Under the pieces are notes generated by a model, which was not told the origin of the DNA, did not search any database, and saw only the letters and a list, made by a program, of their open reading frames with translations. Position numbers and translations under genes: made by a program. From assembly GCF_002705925.1 (NCBI RefSeq), contig NZ_NKRE01000001.1:1988810-2052809 (forward strand): a DNA stretch of 64,000 nucleotides, in the 5' to 3' direction. The DNA comes from Mycobacterium ostraviense. Its GTDB lineage: Bacteria > Actinomycetota > Actinomycetes > Mycobacteriales > Mycobacteriaceae. Positions 40,824-57,083 of the stretch are shown in pieces. Position 1 is the stretch's first letter. Each line of letters starts with the position of its first letter.

Positions 40824-41669
40824 TCAGCTGGGATGGGCGACGAAGAACTCCCACAGCATTTCGGTGGCCACCGATGGCCACTCATGGCCACCGTCGTCAA
40901 CGGTGACCAGCACCACGCTGCGGTTGTTCGGGCATGCGGCGCTCGACGTGGTAATCCGGCCACTGGTCGTGGTGGCAGGGGTCGCACATTGATCAACATT
41001 GCGCCAGAACGCATTCAGCTCCTCGACCGGCGGCCCGTCGATCTGGGCGAAGCCGGCCCCCGGCCCGCCGAAGTAGCGGACAAGCGGATCTCCGGTGCCG
41101 TGAATATGCATGACCGAGGCCGGATGCGGGGATGGGCACGGGTCCAGTTGCGTTCCCGAAACCGGGCCGATCGCGGCGAAGATCCCGGTGTTGCAGGCCA
41201 GGGTATAGGCCATGATGGCGCCGTTGCTCATGCCGGTGGCGTAGATCCTGGTCGGTTCGACGGGCACGTTCGCGGCGACGTCGGCAACCACCGCCCTGAC
41301 AAAGGCGACGTCGTCGACGCCTTCGCGTGCGGACCGGCCGCAGCAGCCGCCGCCGTTGGCGTTCCACGCTCTGTTCAGACCGTCGGGGTAGGCGACGACG
41401 AACTTCTCCGAATCGGCCAATTCGTCCCAGTCGTAAGATCTTTCAGCCTGTCGGGAGCTGCCGAAACCGCCGTGCAGCATGACGACCAGCGGTGCCGACG
41501 AGGGCAGTCCCGCGGGCTTGTAGAGTCGGTAGGAGCGCTGGACTCCGCCGACGTCGATGGTATGGAAGCTGGTGCCGTTTCCGAAGCCGGCGGGCGGCGG
41601 GGGCGGAGCGTGCGCGCAGCCAACGAGCATTCCCACGACGCCCAGCAGCGTGACGAACCGGCGAACCAT
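40824..41669 (-). CDS. lpqP: lipoprotein esterase LpqP
   Basis: A 281-residue lipoprotein with lipobox MLVGC (Cys18) and a polyhydroxybutyrate-depolymerase/feruloyl-esterase type alpha/beta hydrolase domain. Oxyanion block VVMLHGGFGSS, nucleophile elbow TGMSNGAI, late acid near HGTGDPLV and the catalytic His in VDDGGHEWP. It is anchored outside the membrane, so it probably acts on envelope or external esters. It lies between end and fadE8 on the same strand; fadE8 has its own promoter. Confidence 0.92.
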   Translation of the reverse strand: MVRRFVTLLGVVGMLVGCAHAPPPPPAGFGNGTSFHTIDVGGVQRSYRLYKPAGLPSSAPLVVMLHGGFGSSRQAERSYDWDELADSEKFVVAYPDGLNRAWNANGGGCCGRSAREGVDDVAFVRAVVADVAANVPVEPTRIYATGMSNGAIMAYTLACNTGIFAAIGPVSGTQLDPCPSPHPASVMHIHGTGDPLVRYFGGPGAGFAQIDGPPVEELNAFWRNVDQCATPATTTSGRITTSSAACPNNRSVVLVTVDDGGHEWPSVATEMLWEFFVAHPS

Positions 41670-41724
41670 AGGTTAACGGTAGGCCCGCGACACTTGCTTA
41701 ACGAGTTTTAAATGAGCCGTGAAA

Positions 41725-42480
41725 TCAGCCGTTGACTTTTTCCCGCAGAAACGCGATGTCGTCCTTGCGGCCCTCGTCGGCGGTTTCGCAGATCACCGGG
41801 GCATCGGCGGCCTTCACCACCGCGACCAGGTGGTCGGGATCGATCTGACCGTTGCCGATGTTGGCGTGCCGGTCGGCGCCTGAGCCCGCGGCGTCGCGCG
41901 AGTCGTTGCAGTGCACCAGGTCGATGCGGCCGGTCAAGGCCTTGATCCGGTCGACCGCGTCGATCAGCTGCTCACCCGCGGCCCAGGCGTGGCAGGTGTC
42001 CAGGCAGAAGCCAATTCCCTTGTCGCCGATGCGATCCCACAGCCTGCCGATGGTATCGAAGTAACGGGCTATCGCGTGGTCGCCGCCCGCGGTGTTCTCC
42101 AGGTACACCGGCACGTCTGTTTCGAGGTAGTCCAGCGCCTTGACCCAGCGCTCGAAACCGGCCTCCATGTCGTTGTCGTCGGCGTGGCCGCCGTGCACGA
42201 TGACCGCCGTCGCGTTGATGGCCGCGGCCGCGTCACAGGTGTCCTGCAGGATCTTGCGCGACGGGATGCGGATGCGGTTGTTCGCCGATGCGACGTTGAT
42301 CAGATACGGCGCGTGGACGTACAGCGGAAATGTCGACGCCTTCAGCGTCTCGGCGTCGTCTCGCGGCTTGGGCTTCTTCCAGCTCTGCGGGTTGCCGAGG
42401 AAGAACTGCACCACGTCGGCGCCGTCGGCCTGGGCGGCGGCCAGGGGATCGTCCGAGTGGACATGGGAACCTATCAGCAC
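41725..42480 (-). CDS. end: endonuclease IV (AP endonuclease)
   Basis: A 251-residue Nfo-family enzyme that cuts at abasic sites in base-excision repair. Start GTG 42480 ([20 protein letters not shown]). Zinc-ligand blocks: [60 protein letters not shown] and CETADEG. It follows rpoC after 115 bases, separated by a terminator and a large palindrome; the ceramidase gene found here in the recalled M. tuberculosis order is missing. Confidence 0.95.
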   Translation of the reverse strand: MLIGSHVHSDDPLAAAQADGADVVQFFLGNPQSWKKPKPRDDAETLKASTFPLYVHAPYLINVASANNRIRIPSRKILQDTCDAAAAINATAVIVHGGHADDNDMEAGFERWVKALDYLETDVPVYLENTAGGDHAIARYFDTIGRLWDRIGDKGIGFCLDTCHAWAAGEQLIDAVDRIKALTGRIDLVHCNDSRDAAGSGADRHANIGNGQIDPDHLVAVVKAADAPVICETADEGRKDDIAFLREKVNG

Positions 42481-42500
42481 CCGGCCAGTGTAATGCGGCC

Positions 42501-42554
42501 AGCAGACACAGAATCGCACTGCGCGAGCCCGCAACGTGCGACTCTGTGTCTGCT
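42501..42554. repeat. 54-bp near-perfect palindrome between end and rpoC
   Basis: Arms of 19 bases (AGCAGACACAGAATCGCAC at 42501-42519, its complement at 42536-42554) differ at one position and enclose a 16-base loop. There is no U-tract next to it. It lies just beyond the rpoC terminator and before the end gene. It resembles small dispersed palindromic elements of mycobacteria more than a terminator. Confidence 0.7.
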
Positions 42555-42562
42555 CGGCAGTG

Positions 42563-42595
42563 AAAAAAAGCCCCGGGCATGGCCCGGGGCTTTTT

Positions 42596-42597
<2 letters not shown>
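42563..42597 (-). terminator. intrinsic terminator of rpoBC
   Basis: A perfect GC stem (GCCCCGGGC with GCCCGGGGC, loop of 3) flanked by seven A and seven T, so it works on the minus strand after rpoC and would also work on the other strand. The rpoC stop codon overlaps its outer A/T tract. This is the only textbook U-tailed terminator in the window. Confidence 0.92.
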
Positions 42598-46570
<3,973 letters not shown>

Positions 46571-46590
46571 TTAGTTACTTCCAAGAAGGA

Positions 46591-50638
<4,048 letters not shown>

Positions 50639-51649
50639 CTAGCCGCCGAACTCGCTCGCGTGATACTTGTGCGTGCCCTCGAGATCGTCGAGGATCGCCT
50701 CCTGGGCCTTCTTCGGCAACGTGTGCAGCATCGCGCGCACCCGGGCCTGGCGCCGCCCCACCGCTTTGCGCTCCGGCATGCCCGGCGTCGCGGTGATCTG
50801 CGGCGGCACGCCCTCGATCTCTTCGACGCCACCCGCCTGGTGACCGGCGTCGAGCAGCGCCTGCTCTTCGGCCATGGTGGCCTCGTCCTTCTCCTCGGAC
50901 ATGCCGATCGGCCCGATGCGCCGGCCGTTGAGGAACTGTCGCACCACCGGCTCGTCGCTGGTCAGCAGCACTTCGCGAGGGCCGAACATGACCAGGTGCT
51001 TGCGGAACAACATGCCCATGTTGTCGGGCACCGTGCGGGCGATGTTGATGTTGTGGGTCACGATGAGGATGGTCGCGTCGATCTGGGCATTGATGTCCAT
51101 GATCAGCTGGCTCAGATAAGCGGTACGGACGGGGTCCAGACCTGAGTCGGGCTCGTCGCAGAGAATGATCTGCGGGTCGAGAACCAGGGCCCGGGCCAGG
51201 CCGGCACGCTTGCGCATACCGCCGGAGATCTCGCCGGGGAACTTCTTCTCGTCACCGCCCAAGCCGACCAGCGCCAGCTTCTCCATGACGATGTCACGGA
51301 TCTCTTTTTCTTTTTTCTTGGTGTGCTCGCGCAGCGGAAAAGCGGTGTTGTCGAACAGGTTCATCGACCCGAACAACGCACCGTCCTGGAAAAGCACACC
51401 AAACAACGTCCGGATCTCGTAGAGCTCCTTGGCCGAACACTCGATGATGTCGGTGCCGTCGATGACGATCGAGCCGCGTTCCGGCCGAAGCAGGCCGATC
51501 AGGGACTTCAGGAACACCGACTTGCCAGTACCCGACGGTCCCAGCAACACGCTGACCTCGCCGGCGGGGATCGTGAGCGTGACGTCCTCCCAGATCCTCG
51601 AGGAACCGAAGGACTTCGTGAGTCCGTTGACCTCGATAGCGACGCCCAT
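50639..51649 (-). CDS. mkl: ABC transporter ATPase Mkl (MceG)
   Basis: A 336-residue ABC ATPase that powers Mce lipid importers. Walker A GPSGTGKS (about 38-45), signature ISGGMRKRAGLARAL, Walker B IILCDEPDSGLDP and the H-loop IVTHN, plus the MceG-type C-terminal extension (about 245-336). The start is ATG 51649 with GGAAGG upstream. The longer N-terminus used for the M. tuberculosis protein is here in a different frame, so it is not used. Confidence 0.95.
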   Translation of the reverse strand: MGVAIEVNGLTKSFGSSRIWEDVTLTIPAGEVSVLLGPSGTGKSVFLKSLIGLLRPERGSIVIDGTDIIECSAKELYEIRTLFGVLFQDGALFGSMNLFDNTAFPLREHTKKKEKEIRDIVMEKLALVGLGGDEKKFPGEISGGMRKRAGLARALVLDPQIILCDEPDSGLDPVRTAYLSQLIMDINAQIDATILIVTHNINIARTVPDNMGMLFRKHLVMFGPREVLLTSDEPVVRQFLNGRRIGPIGMSEEKDEATMAEEQALLDAGHQAGGVEEIEGVPPQITATPGMPERKAVGRRQARVRAMLHTLPKKAQEAILDDLEGTHKYHASEFGG

Positions 51650-51799
51650 GGGAAATCCTTCCGACGCTCAACATTTGCAAGATGCCCGCCACCTGCCACT
51701 TTATGTGGCTTGAGTCACTGTAGCGCACCGCTGGGGCGCGACATCAGGGTTGGATACATAACAATCCTCGCCGAGGCCGGCGGGCGGTGTCCGGGCGCC

Positions 51800-53317
51800 T
51801 CAAGGAGTCGCCGGCGCCCAGTTGCCGTGGAAGCCCATCGGGACCCGCTGCGGCAGGTGCACGGTAGCCATCAATTCGCACGTCTGGGCGTCCAGCAACA
51901 ACAGCTGGCCCTCGGCGCGGTCGCGGTGGTAGCCGTACCCCATAAGGATGCCGTCGTCCTCCGCCCTTTCCCCCGACGTACCCGATGGATTCGGGACGAA
52001 GCACATCTCACCGATCAGCAGGGCGGCATCCAGCGGGGCCACCTGACAGGATCCGGTCTCGTAGTCGTGCTTGTAGAGCGAGGTGGACATTTCCGTCGTT
52101 CCGCCGGTCAGGTAGCCGCCGTCCACGCCGAGGGTGTAGCCGAACCGATGCCGGCCGCCCAGCACGGTCTCGTTGATCCGGGGAAACTCCTGCGGCCGGT
52201 CGTCGCGGCATTCGGTGGTGACGGCACCGGTGGCCAGGTTGACGGTCCAGCGATCCAATGACGGACGAGTGTCGCCGGGGCCGTGCCGGTCGTGGTCGAA
52301 CATTCGCGCATACCGCACCACGTCGAGTATCAACAGCTCGGACCCGTCTCGGGTTTCGGTGTAGGCGTTGAGCGGGTGGTAGACGTAGCAGGGTTCGATG
52401 TCGAACCACCGGACGTCCTCATTGCCGCCGTCTCGGGGCATGACTCCGATACGGGCCGGATAGTCGGCGTTCCAGGCGTAGGGCATGCGATCAGACGGCT
52501 TGGGGTTGCGGTTCATCATCGCGGCGATCGGGCCGGGAACCCGGACGTGACCGATCACCGCCTGCATTACCAGTCGCGCGGGCAAACTCAGCCAGCGCGG
52601 CAGCTTCGCGGGTAGCACCTGCGACGCGTCGAAGGTGACCGGCAGGTCGTAGATCACCACGTACTTGTCGGTCAAGGAGAAGTCGTGCATCATCGGCGAC
52701 CCGGTCACCTCGATATCTACGGTGCGCCGGGCCCGCCCTCGAGTATCGATCACGGAATACTGCACGGTCCGTCCGCGAGCAAACGAGTACGACACCGCAT
52801 GCAGTTCGCCGGTCCGCGGGTCGCGGTGCGGGTGGGCGGTGTAGCCGCCGGTGAGGGTGCCGTCGAAGTCGCATGTCCCGACGGTGTCGAGGTCCTCGGT
52901 GAGCTCGTAATTGGCGACGCCGCCCTCGACGAGCGCCACGGTTCGTCCGGCGTGGGACAGCACGCTGGTGTTGGCGCCCAGGGACAGCATGCCCGCCCGG
53001 GGATCGAGCCTGCTCGGAGCCGGCTCTCCGAGGGCCGCGCAGACCGGCAGGCTGCGCACCCAGCGGTTGCGATACCAGCTGGCTCCCCCTTGACGAAGGG
53101 CGACCCCGTGGACCATCCCGTCACCGCTGAACCAGTGATAGACGGCGGGATCGACCTCGGCGACCGGGTTGGGCCCGTTGCGCAGATACCGTCCGTCGAG
53201 ATGCTCCGGGATCTGCCCGGTGACCTTCAGATCGGTCGCGGTCACTTCGGCGTGCACCGGCGCCAGCGGACCCTCGAGATAGGGGTTCCCGACTTGGTCG
53301 GTTCGCATTGTCGTCAC
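51800..53317 (-). CDS. carotenoid cleavage oxygenase (RPE65 family)
   Basis: A 505-residue non-haem iron dioxygenase resembling Rv0654, which cleaves carotenoids or apocarotenoids. Iron-ligand histidines are in TAHPHRD, MMHDFSLTD, CYVYHPLNAY and the C-terminal GFHGNWAP. GRYLRNGPNP and FSGDGMVHG near the N-terminus are family blocks. It is divergent from a TetR gene with a palindrome 13 bases before its start, so it is probably repressed by it. Confidence 0.94.
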   Translation of the reverse strand: MTTMRTDQVGNPYLEGPLAPVHAEVTATDLKVTGQIPEHLDGRYLRNGPNPVAEVDPAVYHWFSGDGMVHGVALRQGGASWYRNRWVRSLPVCAALGEPAPSRLDPRAGMLSLGANTSVLSHAGRTVALVEGGVANYELTEDLDTVGTCDFDGTLTGGYTAHPHRDPRTGELHAVSYSFARGRTVQYSVIDTRGRARRTVDIEVTGSPMMHDFSLTDKYVVIYDLPVTFDASQVLPAKLPRWLSLPARLVMQAVIGHVRVPGPIAAMMNRNPKPSDRMPYAWNADYPARIGVMPRDGGNEDVRWFDIEPCYVYHPLNAYTETRDGSELLILDVVRYARMFDHDRHGPGDTRPSLDRWTVNLATGAVTTECRDDRPQEFPRINETVLGGRHRFGYTLGVDGGYLTGGTTEMSTSLYKHDYETGSCQVAPLDAALLIGEMCFVPNPSGTSGERAEDDGILMGYGYHRDRAEGQLLLLDAQTCELMATVHLPQRVPMGFHGNWAPATP

Positions 53318-53329
53318 GGCCGAACTCCT

Positions 53330-53342
53330 ATAACGTCGTTAT
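53330..53342. promoter_or_regulatory. operator between carotenoid oxygenase and TetR genes
   Basis: ATAACG-T-CGTTAT is a perfect 13-bp palindrome in the 83-base divergent spacer, 13 bases before the oxygenase start. A partial copy of the half-site (ATAACAC on the minus strand) lies about 10 bases to the right. Likely bound by the adjacent TetR protein. Confidence 0.65.
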
Positions 53343-53400
53343 TTCAGTGTTATTCGGACCGTACGCCTGCGCTGAGACGATGGCAAGGGGATGACGAGAA

Positions 53401-54093
53401 ATGACTGAACAAGCCCAACCCGCCATTCGCGGTGTTCGCGGCGAGATGCTGCACGCCGCCGTCGCCCTGCTCGACGAGCACGGACCCGATGCCCTGCAAA
53501 CCCGCAAAGTGTCCGGGGCCGCCGGGACCTCGACGATGTCGGTCTACACCCATTTCGGTGGCATGCGGGAACTTATCGCCGCGGTGGCTGAAGAGGGCTT
53601 GCGGCAGTTCGGCGCCGCGCTCGCGGTGGCACCGACGACTGACCCCGTCGCCGATCTATTGGCCATCGGAGCGGCGTATCGACGCTATGCCATCGAGCGC
53701 CCGCACATGTATCGCCTGATGTTCGGCAGCACCAGCGCGCACGGCATCAAGGCGCCGGCCCGCGATGTCCTGACGTTGACGGTCGTAGAGATCGAGCAGC
53801 ACCACCCTAGCTTCGCGCACGTGGTGCGCGCGGTGCACCGCTCGATGCTGGCGGGCCGAATCACTGTGGGTTCGACGGCCGACGGCGCCGTCCCGGACCA
53901 GGTGGTCGTGTCCACTGCGGCCCAGTTTTGGGCGTTGATCCACGGCTTCGTGATGCTCGAACTGGCCGGCTTCTTCGGCGAGGAGGGCGCGGCGATCCCA
54001 CCGGTGCTGGCCGCGATGACCACGAACTTGCTTGTGGCGCTGGGCGATTCACCCGAGCGGGTGCGGCTGTCGCAGCGCTCCGCGTTCGGTTGA
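53401..54093 (+). CDS. TetR-family regulator (Rv0653c-like)
   Basis: A 230-residue TetR protein; helix-turn-helix at about 12-58 (MLHAAVALLDEHGPDALQTR, then TSTMSVYTHFGGMREL). The C-terminal domain has FWALIHGFVMLELAGFF, the WHG type. ATG 53401 follows GGGGATGACGAG. It is divergent from the carotenoid oxygenase and convergent with rplL, with a shared hairpin terminator between. Confidence 0.92.
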   Translation: MTEQAQPAIRGVRGEMLHAAVALLDEHGPDALQTRKVSGAAGTSTMSVYTHFGGMRELIAAVAEEGLRQFGAALAVAPTTDPVADLLAIGAAYRRYAIERPHMYRLMFGSTSAHGIKAPARDVLTLTVVEIEQHHPSFAHVVRAVHRSMLAGRITVGSTADGAVPDQVVVSTAAQFWALIHGFVMLELAGFFGEEGAAIPPVLAAMTTNLLVALGDSPERVRLSQRSAFG

Positions 54094-54102
54094 GCGCGCC
54101 AC

Positions 54103-54126
54103 GCCCCCGGTTCCGGTACCGGGGGC
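54103..54126. terminator. convergent terminator between TetR and rplL
   Basis: Perfect arms GCCCCCGGT (54103-54111) and ACCGGGGGC (54118-54126) with a 6-base loop, between the convergent stops at 54093 and 54141. Only a short T-run follows on the plus strand (CTTTGG). It probably serves both transcripts. Confidence 0.7.
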
Positions 54127-54140
54127 TTTGGCGTGCGGAC

Positions 54141-54533
54141 TTACTTGACGGTGACGGTGGCGCCGGCAGCCTCGAGCTTGGCCTTGGCCTCGTCGGCGGC
54201 CTCCTTGGCAACCTTTTCGAGCAGCGGCTTGGGTGCGCTGTCGACCAGGTCCTTGGCCTCCTTGAGGCCCAGGCCGGACACGATCTCGCGGACAACCTTG
54301 ATGACGCCGATCTTCTTCTCGCCGGCGGCCTCGAGGATCACGTCGAACTCGGACTGCTCTTCGGCGGCCTCGGCCGGCGCGCCACCGGCGGCAGGACCGG
54401 CCGCGGCGACGGCGACCGGTGCGGCCGCGGTGACCTCGAAGGTCTCCTCGAACTTCTTGACGAAGTCGGAGAGCTCCAACAGCGTCATTTCCTTGAACGC
54501 GTCAAGCAGTTCGTCTGTCGAGAGCTTGGCCAT
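54141..54533 (-). CDS. rplL: 50S ribosomal protein L7/L12
   Basis: The stalk protein bL12, 130 residues, which recruits translation GTPases. N-terminal dimerisation helices ([20 protein letters not shown]), an Ala-rich hinge (about 38-58) and the C-terminal domain [20 protein letters not shown] with [19 protein letters not shown]. It follows rplJ after 33 bases. Confidence 0.98.
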   Translation of the reverse strand: MAKLSTDELLDAFKEMTLLELSDFVKKFEETFEVTAAAPVAVAAAGPAAGGAPAEAAEEQSEFDVILEAAGEKKIGVIKVVREIVSGLGLKEAKDLVDSAPKPLLEKVAKEAADEAKAKLEAAGATVTVK

Positions 54534-54566
54534 GGTGTGGGTCCTTCCTGGTTTCGGGTAGTGGGG

Positions 54567-55151
54567 TTATTCGGCTGATGCCGGTTCTGGAGCCGGGGTT
54601 TCAGGGGCGGAAGCCGGCGCGTCTGCGGCAGGTTCTGCCGCAGCCCTCTTTTCCTGGAGCGCCGCTGCCAGTCGGGCAACCTGCGACGCGGGCGCGTTGA
54701 ACAGCCCGGCGGCCTTGGCGAGGTTGCCCTTCATCGCGCCGGCGAGTTTGGCCAGCAGCACCTCGCGGGACTCCAGGTCGGCGATCCGCTCCACCTCGGC
54801 GACGGTCAACGGGTGGCCGTCCATGTAGCCGCCCTTGATGACCAGCGCCTTGTGTTCCCGGGCGAAGGTCTTGAGGGCCTTGGCCGCGTCGACCGGTTCA
54901 CCGGTGACGAACGCGATCGCCGTCGGGCCCGCGAACAGCTCGTCGAGACCTTCGATACCGGCCTCGGAGGCCGCTCGCTTGATGAGGGTGTTCTTGGCCA
55001 CGGCGTAGCTGGCCGACTCGCCCAGCGATCGGCGCAGCTGGGCCAGGTTGGCCACCGTCAAGCCGCGGTATTCGGTGATGACGGTCGCGGTCGAGGCCTT
55101 GAAGCGCTCGGCGATGTCTGCAACGGCGGTGGCCTTGTCAGCCCTGGCCAT
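54567..55151 (-). CDS. rplJ: 50S ribosomal protein L10
   Basis: The stalk base protein uL10, 194 residues. [40 protein letters not shown] and the C-terminal helix that holds L12 dimers are present, followed by an Ala/Pro/Glu-rich tail a little longer than usual. It is preceded by a structured leader that should bind L10(L12)4 for feedback control. Confidence 0.98.
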   Translation of the reverse strand: MARADKATAVADIAERFKASTATVITEYRGLTVANLAQLRRSLGESASYAVAKNTLIKRAASEAGIEGLDELFAGPTAIAFVTGEPVDAAKALKTFAREHKALVIKGGYMDGHPLTVAEVERIADLESREVLLAKLAGAMKGNLAKAAGLFNAPASQVARLAAALQEKRAAAEPAADAPASAPETPAPEPASAE

Positions 55152-55381
55152 GCATACCTCCTACAAGTGTGCGACGTGGCGTCTGCGGCCACCTCGAAAC
55201 GTCGAAGAAAGTCGAAGAACGTCTAGGAACCACGAACGCCCCGGCGCAGGAAGCGGCACGGGGCGTAACTGATGCACCGACGCTCGCGCCGACGCTGATG
55301 CCTCGTCCTCCTGCGTGGGCCGCCGGGTTGTTCCCGGACCTTCAACCGATTGCTCGGTGACCGACGGTCTTCGGTGGATCG
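55152..55381 (-). promoter_or_regulatory. L10 leader (autoregulatory 5' UTR of rplJL)
   Basis: A roughly 230-base leader between the promoter at 55388-55416 and rplJ. It contains a stem with perfect 8-base arms (ACGCCCCG at 55236-55243, CGGGGCGT at 55259-55266) around a purine-rich loop (about GCGCAGGAAGCGGCA). Position and shape fit the L10 leader family, in which excess L10-L12 represses translation. A duplicated word GTCGAAGAA lies near 55199-55218. Confidence 0.55.
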
Positions 55382-55387
55382 GCAACA

Positions 55388-55416
55388 ACAATAGCGGTAC
55401 CGGTTCAATCAGCCAA
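55388..55416 (-). promoter_or_regulatory. rplJ-rplL promoter
   Basis: On the minus strand -35 TTGGCT (55411-55416) and -10 TATTGT (55388-55393) are spaced 17 bases. It lies 237 bases upstream of rplJ, leaving room for the leader RNA. Confidence 0.6.
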
Positions 55417-55557
55417 AACTGCGTGGGCCCGGCGCACGGGCGGCATCGAGTGTGCTCCCGCGGCTCCGGCTGAGCATGCCGGGCGGCGACACGCCGACGT
55501 TTCCGAGCAGGTTGGCGGGCAACGGCCGACCCTGGTCCGTCGCGGCGCCGGGGCTAG

Positions 55558-56466
55558 CTAGCCGGGCCCCACCAGTCGAGCCGCGCCGACCAGCCCGGCC
55601 GCACCGCCGAGCTGGGCCGGCACTACTCGCAGCCCGGCCAGGAAATCGAGCCGGGCATAGTCGGCCAGCGCCGCGCGCAGCGGGTCGAACAGCAGTCGCC
55701 CCGATTTGGCCACTCCCCCGCCGATGACCACGAGGTCCAGATCGCACACCGCCCCGACGGACGCGATCATCGCCGCCAGCGCGGTGGCGCCCCTGCGGAA
55801 AGCGGTCAGCGCCAACGCATTTCCGGCCACCGCTGCCTCGGCGAGCTCCTTGGCTCCGGCGCCGCGCGGTGCGGACCAGCCGTTGTCGCGGGCCCAACGC
55901 ACCATCGACGGGCCGGACGCGATGGTCTCCACGCAGCCGCGGCCACCGCACGCACACCGCGCGCCGTCCTGGTCGACCACGACGTGACCGACGTGACCGG
56001 CGTTTCCCGTGCGGCCGGGATAGGGAGCACCGTTGAGCACCAGCCCGCCGCCGACACCGGTGGACACCACCATCCCCAGCAGGAATCGGGCGCCTCGGCC
56101 CGCGCCGAGCCGGTGCTCGCCCAACGCCATACACACGCCGTCGCCGCCCAGCTCCACCGGCACGCCGGGTACCACCGCCGAAACCCGGTCGCGCAGCGGA
56201 AACCCCCGCCACGACGGGATGTTGATCGGGCTGACGGTACCACTATGCCGGTCAATCGGACCGGCTGAGGCGATGCCCACGCCACCAACGGTGCCGCCGG
56301 CGACCAGTAACGCATCGGCGATTATCGCGGCGACCACGTCCCAGATCCGTTCGGCTCCTTCAGCAGCCGGGGTCGGACGTTCGGCGGTGTGCACCAGCGA
56401 GCCGCCCGGGTCGGCCAGGCCTACGGCGATCTTGGTGCCGCCAATGTCAAGGCAGAGCGTATGCAT
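55558..56466 (-). CDS. ROK-family glucokinase
   Basis: A 302-residue sugar kinase (Rv0650-like) that phosphorylates glucose or a related hexose with ATP. N-terminal phosphate site LDIGGTKIAVGLAD, sugar-binding GNAGHVGHVVVD, the ROK zinc motif CACGGRGCVETIASGPS and a second nucleotide motif VVIGGGVAKSGR. It overlaps the upstream Rv0649-like gene by one base. With the mannosidase upstream it makes a sugar-release and phosphorylation operon. Confidence 0.93.
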   Translation of the reverse strand: MHTLCLDIGGTKIAVGLADPGGSLVHTAERPTPAAEGAERIWDVVAAIIADALLVAGGTVGGVGIASAGPIDRHSGTVSPINIPSWRGFPLRDRVSAVVPGVPVELGGDGVCMALGEHRLGAGRGARFLLGMVVSTGVGGGLVLNGAPYPGRTGNAGHVGHVVVDQDGARCACGGRGCVETIASGPSMVRWARDNGWSAPRGAGAKELAEAAVAGNALALTAFRRGATALAAMIASVGAVCDLDLVVIGGGVAKSGRLLFDPLRAALADYARLDFLAGLRVVPAQLGGAAGLVGAARLVGPG

Positions 56467-57083
56467 CAGTGACGGTGGGTGTTGTCGGGCTGTCGCGGGT
56501 CGGCGGGATGCTCATACCCCGGGGCCAACCGCACCAACGCGGCGCGGCGCGCGTCCAGCCAGGTTCGAAAGGCGCGCCGCCCGGCGGCGCCCAGCAAATG
56601 CGCGGTGATCGCCGGCCGCACCTCCCGCAGCGGCGGACCGGCTATCGCGGGGACCCGCCAGCCGTGCCCACCGGGACGCGGCGCGGCGAACCGCAGCGGG
56701 TTGCGCAGATGGTAGTCGGCCACCTGGTCGTCGGTGACCACGACCGCGGCGGTGACATCGGCGAACAGCGCCCGCGCGAGCGGATCGGCCAGCACCGCCG
56801 CAGCGACGCTGCCGATCTCCAATCGCGCCGCCACATCCGGCAGCAGTTCGGCTTCGGTCGGAGCGGCTGCCGCGGTCAGTCCGCGCGCCGCCGCCTCGGC
56901 GGCGATCAGGCGCTCGGTGACGATCAGTTGGGTCAGCCAGCGCCGCAGCTGGCGTCCCTCGCTGGTGCCGCTTGGCGGCAGGGCGGCCGCGCGCGGACCG
57001 TTGCGTAACCATGCTTCCCGCGCGTCGACCTCGCCGACGGGGACGGGAACTCCGGCGACGGTCGCAACCAGGTCCAAGCTCAT
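56466..57083 (-). CDS. Rv0649-like protein (called FabD2 in M. tuberculosis), function doubtful
   Basis: A 205-residue protein from ATG 57083, which overlaps the mannosidase stop (ATGA); the longer reading to 57452 lies inside the mannosidase. It has VATVAGVPVPVGEVDAREAW, LIVTERLIAAEAAARGLTA, DDQVADYHLRNPLRFA and ends WLDARRAALVRLAPGYEHP. I see no GHSxG nucleophile of malonyl-CoA:ACP transacylases. The layout of helices with a DYHxRNP stretch resembles the N-terminal part of SurA-type folding factors, a guess only. Coupled to sugar genes on both sides. Confidence 0.8.
   Translation of the reverse strand: MSLDLVATVAGVPVPVGEVDAREAWLRNGPRAAALPPSGTSEGRQLRRWLTQLIVTERLIAAEAAARGLTAAAAPTEAELLPDVAARLEIGSVAAAVLADPLARALFADVTAAVVVTDDQVADYHLRNPLRFAAPRPGGHGWRVPAIAGPPLREVRPAITAHLLGAAGRRAFRTWLDARRAALVRLAPGYEHPADPRQPDNTHRH

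Noticed and set aside
51650..51728. Longer N-terminus of Mkl starting MRYSDSSH
   Set aside because: Here that sequence is in a different frame from the ATPase, and ATG 51649 has a good ribosome site.
55409..56212. 267-residue minus-strand open frame over the glucokinase gene
   Set aside because: Out-of-frame shadow of the ROK kinase, Gly/Arg-rich with no family motif.
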